Positions 43,859 through 52,274 of a stretch of DNA of 64,000 nucleotides are shown one piece after another. A program made the position numbers and the translations under genes. The notes beneath the pieces are model-generated. The model had not been told where the DNA came from and did not search any database. It saw nothing but the letters and a program-made list of their open reading frames with translations. Positions within the stretch are counted from its first letter, which is position 1; each line of letters opens with the position of its first letter. Source of the stretch: Oscillospiraceae bacterium (GTDB lineage: Bacteria; Bacillota; Clostridia; Oscillospirales; SIG627); assembly GCA_015065085.1 (NCBI GenBank), contig SVQW01000006.1, positions 1 through 64,000 on the forward strand, written 5' to 3'.

Positions 43859-44602
43859 ATGAAAGCTATTGTTCTTGCCGCAGGCAAAGGTAAACGACTT
43901 CTTTCTGAGGAGTGCCATATTCCCAAAGGAATGCGCCTTGTGTGCGGAAAGCCGCTTCTGGGATATGTTACCGAAACCATTGATTTTATCGATGCAAAGG
44001 ATATACATATAGTTGTAGGCTTTGAAAAGGAAAAAATTATAGAGGCATTCAAGGACAGAGGTTATAATTTCCCCGTTCAGGACAAAATGCTGGGCACGGG
44101 TCATGCTGTCGAATGCGCTTACGAGGGTCTTAAGGACTATGACGGTGAATTGGTGGTCATCTGCGGAGATACCCCGCTTATCGAAAAAAGCACTATTCTT
44201 GCCATGATAGAACAGCACAGAAAAAATAAAAATTCCTGCACAATCCTCTCCTGCATTGGTGAAAAGGGTCTTGCACTGGGAAGAATGGTTCATGACGAAA
44301 ACGGAAAGCTGACCGGTATTGTAGAGCACAAGGACTGCACACCCGAACAGCTTGAAATCTGCGAATACAACGCCGCAACATATATTTTCGACGCAAAAGC
44401 CATGTTCAGAGCGTTGGAAAAAGTAGGCTACAACAACAATCAGGGTGAAAAGTATCTGACTGACGTACCCATGATAATGTTACAAGAAGGTCTGAATGTT
44501 GAGTCATACGCTTCACAAAACAGCTATGAAATTCTGGGTGTAAACACTCCCGAGGACCTTGCAACCGCCGAAAAGCTTGTAAAAGAAATCGGAAAAATAT
44601 AA
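43859..44602 (+). CDS. Sugar nucleotidyltransferase, GlmU N-terminal-domain type
   Basis: This 247-residue protein has the nucleotidyltransferase signature AIVLAAGKGKRL (3-14), LVCGKPLLGYV, MLGTGHAVECA (uridine and sugar contacts) and VICGDTPLI. YNAATYIFD and GVNTPEDLATAE follow. This fits the uridyltransferase half of GlmU, which makes UDP-N-acetylglucosamine. The left-handed beta-helix acetyltransferase half is absent. Either it makes a different UDP-sugar or the acetyltransferase is elsewhere. The open frame begins at TTG 43838; the ATG at 43859 is chosen by similarity, with an AAAGG site 13 bases upstream. Confidence 0.85.
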   Translation: MKAIVLAAGKGKRLLSEECHIPKGMRLVCGKPLLGYVTETIDFIDAKDIHIVVGFEKEKIIEAFKDRGYNFPVQDKMLGTGHAVECAYEGLKDYDGELVVICGDTPLIEKSTILAMIEQHRKNKNSCTILSCIGEKGLALGRMVHDENGKLTGIVEHKDCTPEQLEICEYNAATYIFDAKAMFRALEKVGYNNNQGEKYLTDVPMIMLQEGLNVESYASQNSYEILGVNTPEDLATAEKLVKEIGKI

Positions 44603-44614
44603 ATTTACAATAAA

Positions 44615-44654
44615 AAAAGGCTGTAAAACTCAAAAATGAGTTTTACAGCCTTTT
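44615..44654. terminator. Bidirectional terminator
   Basis: Eighteen-base arms (44615-44632, 44637-44654) with a four-base loop, between convergent genes. The inner stem (TGTAAAA and complement) resembles that of the hairpin at 38001-38035. Confidence 0.85.
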
Positions 44655-44662
44655 GTGTTTTA

Positions 44663-45856
44663 TTATCCCTCAAAGGAAATCTTTTTTCCGTCCTCGTAGA
44701 GATTTTCGGCTCTGAGACCGTTAATTGTCGCCTTGCTGTTAATCAGCGGGATTGACTCGGCGGAGGTGTAGTTATGAGAGGTGATGTTATCAAGCACAAG
44801 GTTTTCTATAACAGCATCCTCGAACATCAGTATGGTAGCGGTATCATCAATGTACTCATCACGGTGAACGTTTCTGACGGTAAGGTTCTTTATATCATTC
44901 TGACCTTCAACATCAATGATACCGTACTTACGGTACTTATGCACCATATAGAATTTTACAAGGTCTCTGTCTGACTTTGCGGCATAAATATTATCAATAG
45001 TGATATTTTCAAGTATACCGCGCTTGCCTGTTCCGTAATAATGCTGGAGAGATATACCGAAATGATAGAAGGTACCGTGTATATCCGTAACATGTATATT
45101 GCGGATTGGTGCCTCGGGGCATGCGGTAAGCATTCTGACAGCGCTGTAAGAGCCCTTGGTATAGATGCCGCGAACCGTTACATCGGTAATAGGTCCGCAG
45201 GAGCCCTCCTGCGCGTTAAGTGCAACTATATCGTCATAGCAGGTGCCGTATAGATTTTCAATGGTACCGTCATGGCAGTGACCCATAACATGTAGACCGT
45301 CCATATTGCTCTGGTAGAGATTTCCATCGTTAAAATCAAAGGTAATATCGCTTATTTTAAAGTGAGATACCGTATCCAGCGAAACGCAGAAGTTGCAGGG
45401 GTCTTTCATTGTCATGTCGGACATTCTCAGGTTATCCACATTAAAGAACAGCATACCGAAGCCGCTGTAACCTCTGGGCTCATATTTACCGCAGGAAAGC
45501 GGGTTGGGGTTCTGATTCTTGTTGTTGAAATTCCAGATACCGCCTCTTACTTCGATATTCTGACAAGGTGCATCGTGCGAATAAAGCTTGAGGTACGAGC
45601 AAAGGCCCTTAATTTCTCCTCCGTCGTCAGCATCAACCGTAACGTTTTTGAGCATTACGCAGTTGGACATGGGTGCAAGACGGATTTCGGCATAGCGGGG
45701 AAGCACCAGAGAGCAGTTTGAATGAAGCTCAAGGGGCTTGGAAATCAGGTAGTGCTCCTTGGGAGCAGGAAGAACCACTTCACATGAATTATCAATCATT
45801 TCCTGTATCGCGGCAGTATCGTCATGGACGCCGTCGCCGTAAAGTGTGTAAGGCAT
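44663..45856 (-). CDS. Right-handed beta-helix protein, GH28-like
   Basis: This 397-residue protein begins with the typical YGDGVHDDTAAIQEMID segment of pectin-degrading beta-helix enzymes. It then has many short parallel-strand repeats (NIEVRGGIW, NLRMSDMTM, HFKISDITF, TIENLYGTC). The NMDGLHV and YDDIVALN segments line up with the NTD and QDD catalytic motifs of GH28 polygalacturonases. A clear G-H-G/R-I-K pair is not obvious. No signal peptide is found, so it would act inside the cell on imported oligosaccharides. GGAGG lies eight bases before the ATG. It is transcribed alone from its own promoter. Confidence 0.78.
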   Translation of the reverse strand: MPYTLYGDGVHDDTAAIQEMIDNSCEVVLPAPKEHYLISKPLELHSNCSLVLPRYAEIRLAPMSNCVMLKNVTVDADDGGEIKGLCSYLKLYSHDAPCQNIEVRGGIWNFNNKNQNPNPLSCGKYEPRGYSGFGMLFFNVDNLRMSDMTMKDPCNFCVSLDTVSHFKISDITFDFNDGNLYQSNMDGLHVMGHCHDGTIENLYGTCYDDIVALNAQEGSCGPITDVTVRGIYTKGSYSAVRMLTACPEAPIRNIHVTDIHGTFYHFGISLQHYYGTGKRGILENITIDNIYAAKSDRDLVKFYMVHKYRKYGIIDVEGQNDIKNLTVRNVHRDEYIDDTATILMFEDAVIENLVLDNITSHNYTSAESIPLINSKATINGLRAENLYEDGKKISFEG

Positions 45857-45897
45857 AATAATGTCCTCCTGGATTCTTTATTTAAGAATATATAACT

Positions 45898-45925
45898 ATT
45901 ATACATATTTGTATTGAAATGTCAA
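45898..45925 (-). promoter_or_regulatory. Promoter of the GH28-like gene
   Basis: On the minus strand TTGACA (45920-45925) and TATAAT (45898-45903) have a 16-base spacer, about 45 bases upstream of the start codon. Confidence 0.75.
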
Positions 45926-45961
45926 TAAAACAAACAAAAAATGAACCAAAACCAATATAAA

Positions 45962-47617
45962 CTATATTGCGGATATTGTAATAACAGCCAATTTATCTAC
46001 TTCAACCGCAAGAGTGTACCACAAAAATCCGCCCACCTGGTTGAACATCGGAACGGAATTGCATTTAATTCCTTTCGCCTCTACACGTATATTTCCCACT
46101 TCAACAGCATCCTCAAGAAGCTTTATTTCACCCGACTTGACAACAGGAAGCATAAAGTTTGCTTTACGCTCGCTTGAAACATCAATAATAACCTTTTCGC
46201 CAAAGCTGTACTTTATGTTCCAGTCCTTGCCTTTCGCGCATACCTCACAGGGTGCGGTCTTTTCAAGTGTAATGCCGCTTTCAGTCAGATTGTCATAGTC
46301 ACCGAAGTCCAGCCTCGGTGTCATGCAAGGAACGCTGTCGGAATTTCTCAGCATCTGCATATTTGCCGGCTCTACCTGGCTGTAACGGCGCATGGTGGCG
46401 GCACACACGGGAGTCAAGCCATGCATTAAAAGAGTCATATTTCCGCCGCCGTTTTCACAGCCCTTGGTGTAAAGTGTATCTACCGCGCTGACGGTAGCAC
46501 GCCAGCCGTTATGTGATACCAATGCAAGCTTACTGTTCTGGAAAAATTTTATGCCGTAATTCTTTTCACAGGGTAGCTCGGCTCTTTGTGCGGTAACATT
46601 CTCAGCCAGCGCAAGCACTGCCAGTGCCTTGGCATGACAGAATGAGTGGTGCAGACAAGTAGGCTCGTCCGCCTCTTTTGCCATGGGCAGAGAAAGCAGT
46701 CCGTCCACCGTCATTTTTTCATATATACCAAGCACCTTTTCGCAGGCTGTTGCGAAAATCGGCTCGTCCGCCAGCAGTGCAAGACCCTCCAGTGCGCCGT
46801 CACAAGTACGGCTTCCCCACCAGGTCCATTTGTTGTGTCTCGATCCCCACGAATCGTCAATACCGCCATCAGCCAGTAAAAACTCAAGCTGGTCACGGTA
46901 TCTGTCACGGTAGAACTCCTTGTTTTCACCCGTCAGCAGTGAATATCTAACCAGCATGGGCAAGGATTCTTCCATGTTGTAACCCATATCTATGTAATGG
47001 CATCCGCCCTCGGTGACAAAACCTATGTCTCCGCACTCCGACACCTCGCCGTACAAAAGTCCGTTTTCGTCAAAGTTTCTGAAGCACACGGACTGGATGC
47101 GCTGTGCCATAGCAAGATACTTTTGGTTACCCGTCAGCTTCCACGCCAGTGCCATTTCACAGGCAGTTCCGGTGTAATAGTTGATTACGGGCTTTATTTT
47201 GGGGAAGAAATCGTAAAGGAACTCGGTAAGCTGTAAAAACACCTTCATCCATTTTTCTTTGATATCGGTTGGGATAACGTCGCTGAAATTATATATTGCC
47301 TCCCCTACCGACATAGCAGAAAACGCTGAAATGCCCTTCCACTGATTTCCCGCATCGTTTCTCCAGCTTCCGTCGGGGCGTTTCAGATTTCTCTGCGTCC
47401 AGTCGATAAGTTGGTCGGCAGCATTTATGTATTTTTCATCCCCGGTTTTCGCATAAAGCAAAGTGAGCGGGAATGTGAGATCGGCAATTCTGCCGTGGAT
47501 GGAGTGACAGCAGGGACAAAGAATTGCCCCGTCAAGCTTGGGTGAATGGCTTGATACGCGATAGGTCAGAAGAGTATCGCACCAGGTTTTCAATAATTCA
47601 AGTGCACGATTCTGCAT
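45962..47617 (-). CDS. Alpha/alpha-barrel carbohydrate-active enzyme, family not identified
   Basis: This 551-residue protein has no signal peptide. About 370 residues of paired helices (LDGAILCPCCHSIHGRIADLTFPL start; VINYYTGTACEMALAWKLTG; YGEVSECGDIGF; WTWWGSRTCDGALEGLALL) suggest an alpha/alpha toroid, as in several polysaccharide lyases and glycosidases. A beta-rich C-terminal domain follows. I do not recognise a numbered CAZy family. Several conserved Cys, His and Tyr residues cluster near residues 35-45 (CPCCHSIHGR). The gene starts 14 bases after the mnmA stop with an AGAGGT site, so it may be the tail of the sulfur-transfer operon. This is an odd position for a sugar enzyme. Confidence 0.7.
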   Translation of the reverse strand: MQNRALELLKTWCDTLLTYRVSSHSPKLDGAILCPCCHSIHGRIADLTFPLTLLYAKTGDEKYINAADQLIDWTQRNLKRPDGSWRNDAGNQWKGISAFSAMSVGEAIYNFSDVIPTDIKEKWMKVFLQLTEFLYDFFPKIKPVINYYTGTACEMALAWKLTGNQKYLAMAQRIQSVCFRNFDENGLLYGEVSECGDIGFVTEGGCHYIDMGYNMEESLPMLVRYSLLTGENKEFYRDRYRDQLEFLLADGGIDDSWGSRHNKWTWWGSRTCDGALEGLALLADEPIFATACEKVLGIYEKMTVDGLLSLPMAKEADEPTCLHHSFCHAKALAVLALAENVTAQRAELPCEKNYGIKFFQNSKLALVSHNGWRATVSAVDTLYTKGCENGGGNMTLLMHGLTPVCAATMRRYSQVEPANMQMLRNSDSVPCMTPRLDFGDYDNLTESGITLEKTAPCEVCAKGKDWNIKYSFGEKVIIDVSSERKANFMLPVVKSGEIKLLEDAVEVGNIRVEAKGIKCNSVPMFNQVGGFLWYTLAVEVDKLAVITISAI

Positions 47618-47631
47618 GATTTATACCTCTT

Positions 47632-48648
47632 TTATTTTATAAGTCCGCCGAACATAAGAACATCATCTTTATAGAACACTGCCGACTGTCCGGGAGCAGG
47701 CGCACGCACGGGGGAAGCAAACTCTACATGCGCCATGCCGTTTTGTATTTTTACATGCGCAAGAGTCGGTGGTGCTTTATAACGGGGCTTTACCATAAAT
47801 TCGCCCTCGCCCTCAAAGGGCTCGCAGGAAACAAAATTAAGGCTTTCAACTTTTATTTTATCCTGCATTATCTCATCGCCAAAGCCGATGGTTATAGTGT
47901 TATTATCCGCATTTATCGCTGATACAAAGGCAGGTCTGCCGAAAGCACCCAGACGTTTGCGCTGTCCGATGGTGTAGCGGATAATTCCGCTATGAGTGCC
48001 GATAACCTTGCCGTCTGCATCCACAAAATCCCCTTCGGGAAATTTGCCTTTTATGTTTTCCAGCCACGAAATGTAGTCATTGTCGGGGATAAAGCATATT
48101 TCCTGGCTTTCCTCGGTGGATTCGGGAAGTATTCCTCCCTCGAAAAGCTCCTTTTTGACAGCTTCCTTTTCAAATGTGCCCATAGGCATAACAAGTCTCG
48201 GAAGCATTTCGCGTTTCAGATTCCACAGCACGTAGCTCTGGTCCTTACGCATATCGGCACCGCATTTTAATAGATAATTACCGTTTTCACACACAATATT
48301 TGCGTAGTGTCCCGTAGCGGCAAGCTGACAGCCGTATTTATCCGCCTGCTCGATAAGCGCGCGAAATTTAACCTCGCGGTTACATATAACGCAGGGGTTG
48401 GGAGTGCGTCCCGAGGTGTATTCGTCGACAAAATTCTTTTTCACCACATCGTCAAAAAGCTTTGTATAATCCGCCGTAACAAAAGGGATGCCCAGCTTTT
48501 TTGCAACAGCCTCGGCATCCCTCATATCGGCGTATTCATGAAACTTGAGGAATGCTCCCACTACCTCATGACCCTGCTCGGAGAGATATTTACACACGTA
48601 CGTGCTGTCAATACCTCCCGACAGTCCGACTAAAATCTTATTCTTCAT
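47632..48648 (-). CDS. mnmA: tRNA-specific 2-thiouridylase MnmA
   Basis: MnmA makes 2-thiouridine at the wobble position of Glu, Gln and Lys tRNAs with sulfur from a cysteine desulfurase. The 338-residue protein has the PP-loop VGLSGGIDST (7-16) and TPNPCVICNREVKF with the first catalytic cysteine. ATGHYA, KDQSYVLW and ESQEICFIPDNDY with the second cysteine follow. H-x-G-I-I-R-Y-T-I-G-Q-R is also present. It is at the short end of the family range. The ATG follows the nifU-type stop with TGATATG coupling; a longer frame to 48696 lies inside that gene. Confidence 0.95.
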   Translation of the reverse strand: MKNKILVGLSGGIDSTYVCKYLSEQGHEVVGAFLKFHEYADMRDAEAVAKKLGIPFVTADYTKLFDDVVKKNFVDEYTSGRTPNPCVICNREVKFRALIEQADKYGCQLAATGHYANIVCENGNYLLKCGADMRKDQSYVLWNLKREMLPRLVMPMGTFEKEAVKKELFEGGILPESTEESQEICFIPDNDYISWLENIKGKFPEGDFVDADGKVIGTHSGIIRYTIGQRKRLGAFGRPAFVSAINADNNTITIGFGDEIMQDKIKVESLNFVSCEPFEGEGEFMVKPRYKAPPTLAHVKIQNGMAHVEFASPVRAPAPGQSAVFYKDDVLMFGGLIK

Positions 48649-48649
48649 A

Positions 48650-49078
48650 TCAGTGCTTATCGCAATGGTCGCAGCAACCATCACAGCCGGTCTCAAAATC
48701 CACTTCCCAACCGTTTTTACGATAGTAATCCGCGATAGCCGCCTTTACAGCCTCTTCGGCAAGTACAGAGCAGTGTATCTTGGGTGCAGGCAGACCGTCC
48801 AGTGCTTCAACAACTGCTTTATTGGTTAATTCCAGTGCCTCGTCCACTGACTTGCCTTTAATCATTTCAGTAGCCATGGAGGATGTTGCAATAGCCGCAC
48901 CGCATCCGTAGGTTTTGAATTTAACATCGGTTATAATGCGGTTTTCGTCAATCTGAAGAAATATCTTCATGATATCGCCGCACTTGGCGTTACCAACCTC
49001 ACCCACGCCGGAGGCGTTTTCTATTTCACCCACATTACGGGGATTCTGGAAATGGTCAAGAACTTTTTCGCTGTACAT
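48650..49078 (-). CDS. NifU/IscU-type Fe-S cluster scaffold protein
   Basis: This scaffold protein accepts sulfur from the desulfurase and assembles Fe-S clusters. The 142-residue protein has the three ligand cysteines in NAKCGDIM (about 31-38), KTYGCGAA (about 56-63) and KIHCSV (about 99-104). It has a C-terminal CDGCCDHCDKH tail rich in cysteine and histidine. Such tails are common in clostridial members. It lies between a membrane-protein gene and mnmA in the operon. Confidence 0.95.
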   Translation of the reverse strand: MYSEKVLDHFQNPRNVGEIENASGVGEVGNAKCGDIMKIFLQIDENRIITDVKFKTYGCGAAIATSSMATEMIKGKSVDEALELTNKAVVEALDGLPAPKIHCSVLAEEAVKAAIADYYRKNGWEVDFETGCDGCCDHCDKH

Positions 49079-49108
49079 ATATTTTAAACTCCTTTTATAA
49101 TTTACTGT

Positions 49109-50359
49109 TTATGCGTATTCCTCGCACCGCTTACACAGTATGTAGGCCGCTATGCACATTGCAAGCCCTACAACAGTGCAAATACCGCCGATAATAAATC
49201 TTGCACTCATAAGTCCGCCTATTCCGAACAGCGTAACATAAACGCCAACGCTTCCCAGTGTGTTTCCGGTAATTGAATACCCGTCAATATCGTAATCCTC
49301 CATGAACAGGTACACTATATCACGTACAAGGTGGATGAGTATACGGACAGGATATGTAAGAACAAACGCAACATAGCATATGAGCGTAAGGAAAAGTGCG
49401 GCTATTGCCGACGGTCCGCCTTCTATAATGCTGTAATCGTCCACACAGACACCGTTAACATACACCTTGACAATTACACTGATACCCTCCGGCATGGACT
49501 CCATCAGTGCACAGAAGATCTTCGCCACAGAACGAAGGTCGCGCCAGATATAGATAAACATACCGATAAGCACCACAACGCTGTAGAGATTAACCCAGCT
49601 ATCCACACTGAAAATACCAAGCCCTCTGTCCTTGACAGCCTGTGTGCAGGTGGTGGTGAAAATTTTCATTTTTGCGGATGAGGTAAGCTGTGGAGCATCC
49701 TCATCATATAAACCGCTCACACCAAGGTCGGCAGAAAAAACATATCTTCCCGACGGCAGTGCGCCCTTTCCGGGTGCACCAAAGGTAAGCATAAATGTAA
49801 GATTCTCGCCATTTTCGGCATACATATCCTTTATATACGCCTTCTTTGAACTGCTCTCACCCACTGCTTCCTTTATGTATTCATCGGAATCGGGATCGGT
49901 GAGAGTATAATAAATCTTATTTTCGTTCTCTTCACCTGTTAATGAATAAGTATATTTGCTTCTCCATGGACCTTCCTGCATAGCTTTGAGGTAAACCTCT
50001 TCATCAGCCGCCTTATCGCCGAGAGTTTCATAAAGATACTCCCTCATAGCAGTAGCGTCATAACCGAATACGGGATAGGTTATGAGAACATTTACGTCAT
50101 CATAATTCTCCCCGCTCTGAACAAGGTCAAAAACTATTTTTCCGTCAACAATCTCATATGAAAGAGATGCGCCCGTTTCGCCAAAATCAGTGTCCATCAC
50201 CATTATTTCGCAATTTTCAAGTGACATACGACCATTCAGGTCCTCAAAGGTCGAGGTGGGCAGCTTCTGAAGCGCAGTCATTACAGCTGCCGCCGCAAAG
50301 CATAAAACCACAAGAAACAGCTTGAATACCAACATTACCAAATGTTTTACACGGCTCAT
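49109..50359 (-). CDS. Predicted multi-pass membrane protein, function unknown
   Basis: This 416-residue protein is not recognised. It has an N-terminal membrane segment (LVMLVFKLFLVVLCFAAAAV), then an extracytoplasmic beta-rich domain of about 220 residues. About five C-terminal helices follow (WVNLYSVVVLIGMFIYIW, AIAALFLTLICYVAFVL, VGVYVTLFGIGGLM, IGGICTVVGLAMCIAAYIL). GGAGG lies eight bases before ATG 50359. It sits between the desulfurase and scaffold genes of the Fe-S operon, where no membrane protein is normally expected. No motif ties it to cluster assembly. Confidence 0.7.
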   Translation of the reverse strand: MSRVKHLVMLVFKLFLVVLCFAAAAVMTALQKLPTSTFEDLNGRMSLENCEIMVMDTDFGETGASLSYEIVDGKIVFDLVQSGENYDDVNVLITYPVFGYDATAMREYLYETLGDKAADEEVYLKAMQEGPWRSKYTYSLTGEENENKIYYTLTDPDSDEYIKEAVGESSSKKAYIKDMYAENGENLTFMLTFGAPGKGALPSGRYVFSADLGVSGLYDEDAPQLTSSAKMKIFTTTCTQAVKDRGLGIFSVDSWVNLYSVVVLIGMFIYIWRDLRSVAKIFCALMESMPEGISVIVKVYVNGVCVDDYSIIEGGPSAIAALFLTLICYVAFVLTYPVRILIHLVRDIVYLFMEDYDIDGYSITGNTLGSVGVYVTLFGIGGLMSARFIIGGICTVVGLAMCIAAYILCKRCEEYA

Positions 50360-50458
50360 AAATTTGTCCTCCAAAATTAAATAAATTCATGGGGTTGCCT
50401 GTGCTCAAACACTGCTGTCAGGGAATATATTAAGTTTTTTGCCTGTCCGTTTAAAGGA

Positions 50459-51619
50459 TTATTTATTATAAAGCGGTGACATAGCGCGAAGCTTTTCCAC
50501 CGTATTTTTAACGCATTCAAGAATGTAGTCACATTCTTCCGGGGTATTGTCCTCGTTTATGCTTATGCGCAGAGAGCCGTGCGCCACCTCGTGAGGCAAG
50601 CCGATGGCAAGCAGTACGTGGGACGGATCAAGAGATGCGGTGGAGCAAGCCGAGCCTGTGGAAACACAGATGCCCATAATATCCAGCCACAATATAAGAC
50701 TTTCGCCCTCGATAAACTCAATTGAAACGTTTACGTTACCCGGCAAACGGTTATCCCTGTCGCCGTTAAGACGAGTGTAAGGAATTTCCAGAAGACCGTC
50801 AATAAGCTTATCACGCATATTTTTGATATACGCTCTTTTTGCCTTGCCGTTTTTCAGAGCAAGCTCAAGCGCCTTTGCCATTGCCACAATGCCGGCAACG
50901 TTTTCGGTACCTGCGCGCTTGCGTTTTTCCTGGCCGCCACCCTCTACGAGATTGTTTATGAGTGTTCCGCTCTTAATATATAAAGCGCCTATTCCCTTGG
51001 GTGCTCCGAACTTATGGCCCGAGAAAGACAGCATGTCAACACCCAGCTCATTTACATCTATATCAACATGACCCACAGCCTGCACCGCATCGGTGAAGAA
51101 AGGAATTTTGTTTTCGTGCGCAATTTCACAAAGCTCCTTTATGGGCTGAATTGTGCCGATTTCGTTATTCGCGTACATAACAGTTGCAAGAATGGTGTCG
51201 GGACGGATAGCCTTGCGGAACTCTTCAACGTCCACAATACCGTTTGTGCCTACACCCAGATATGTTACCTCATAGCCCTTTTTCTCCAGCGCCTTCATGG
51301 TGTGAAGCACGGCATGGTGCTCAATGGCGGAGGTGATTATATGCTTACCCTTTGCAGCATTTCTTTCGGCAATACCGCGTATTGCCCAGTTATCCGATTC
51401 GCTTCCGCAAGAGGTGAAATACAGCTCCTTAGGCTGACAGCCGATGAGGGATGCTATTTTCTCGCGGGCATTTTCAAGTGCCGCCTTAGCCTCGCGTCCC
51501 TTTGAATAAAGGCTGGACGGATTGCCGTAGTTCTCGCAGAGATACGGAACCATCTCGTTTATAACCTGGTGTGATACTTTTGTTGTCGCCGCATTATCGG
51601 CGTATACAAACTTTGACAT
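50459..51619 (-). CDS. Cysteine desulfurase (NifS/IscS type)
   Basis: This pyridoxal-phosphate enzyme removes sulfur from cysteine for Fe-S clusters and tRNA thiolation. The 386-residue protein has [10 protein letters not shown] at the start and [12 protein letters not shown]. The PLP lysine is in [14 protein letters not shown], and the active cysteine is in [21 protein letters not shown] 51619 is chosen; the frame extends three codons upstream to a TTG. It heads the operon desulfurase, membrane protein, scaffold, mnmA. The nifS/iscS name is left open because both groups look alike here. Confidence 0.95.
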   Translation of the reverse strand: MSKFVYADNAATTKVSHQVINEMVPYLCENYGNPSSLYSKGREAKAALENAREKIASLIGCQPKELYFTSCGSESDNWAIRGIAERNAAKGKHIITSAIEHHAVLHTMKALEKKGYEVTYLGVGTNGIVDVEEFRKAIRPDTILATVMYANNEIGTIQPIKELCEIAHENKIPFFTDAVQAVGHVDIDVNELGVDMLSFSGHKFGAPKGIGALYIKSGTLINNLVEGGGQEKRKRAGTENVAGIVAMAKALELALKNGKAKRAYIKNMRDKLIDGLLEIPYTRLNGDRDNRLPGNVNVSIEFIEGESLILWLDIMGICVSTGSACSTASLDPSHVLLAIGLPHEVAHGSLRISINEDNTPEECDYILECVKNTVEKLRAMSPLYNK

Positions 51620-51694
51620 TTTCGTCAACCTCTCTTTTAAACCTGCAGAATTTGCGGTTTACTGCATTTATGTTAATGTTAATTGTTTTCGCTC

Positions 51695-52132
51695 TTATTT
51701 GTACTGCATGGACTGCTCAACAGCCAATTTGTCGCACCTTTCGTTATAGATGTTACCTGCGTGACCCTTGACCCAGACGTAAGAAACCTTGTGAATTTGA
51801 AGCAGTGCCAATAGTTTTTCCCAAAGGTCTCTGTTCAATGCAGGCTTCTTGTCCGACTTTATCCATCCGTTTTTCTGCCAGGAATAGACCCAGCCCTTGG
51901 TGATGGAATCTATAACGTATTTTGAATCACTGTACAGCTCCACCTCACAGGGCTCTTTGAGAGCTTCAAGGCCTGCAATAAGTGCGCACAGCTCCATGCG
52001 GTTATTTGTGGTTTCTCTTTCGCCGCCGCTTATTTCCTTGGTTTTGCCGTTATACAGCAAAATCGCGGCATATCCGCCTGCGCCGGGGTTTCCCGAGCAG
52101 GCTCCGTCAGTGTAAACGGTTACCTTTTTCAT
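51695..52132 (-). CDS. rnhA: Ribonuclease HI
   Basis: RNase HI cuts the RNA strand of RNA-DNA hybrids. The 145-residue protein has the catalytic residues Asp9 (YTDGACSGNPG), Glu47 (NNRMEL), Asp69 (YSDSKYV) and Asp134, with His124 (VKGHAG). It includes the basic handle region (WQKNGWIKSDKKP). An AAGGAA site precedes the ATG. It lies 142 bases after pnp on the same strand, with a hairpin in the gap. Confidence 0.95.
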   Translation of the reverse strand: MKKVTVYTDGACSGNPGAGGYAAILLYNGKTKEISGGERETTNNRMELCALIAGLEALKEPCEVELYSDSKYVIDSITKGWVYSWQKNGWIKSDKKPALNRDLWEKLLALLQIHKVSYVWVKGHAGNIYNERCDKLAVEQSMQYK

Positions 52133-52169
52133 TTATTCCTTAAACTCCGAATGGGACGCCGCACGGACC

Positions 52170-52200
52170 GGCATCGGTGCAGAAAATTCTGCCCGACGCC
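52170..52200. other. Imperfect hairpin in the pnp-rnhA gap
   Basis: GGC-TCGG-GCAGAA segments at 52170-52184 pair with TTCTGC-CCGA-GCC at 52187-52200, with one bulge and one mismatch. No T run follows on the minus strand, so it may be a processing or stability structure after pnp rather than a terminator. Confidence 0.45.
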
Positions 52201-52274
52201 GCATAATGCCCATACAGCCGCCCCATGCGTTTAGTCATATTAAATTAGTGTATTCCGGAAATGTCCTAAGTCGG

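Noticed and set aside
38001..44654. Similar hairpins at 38001-38035 and 44615-44654 as a dispersed repeat
   Set aside because: They share a TGTAAAA inner stem, but arms and flanks otherwise differ, and AT-rich terminators converge easily.
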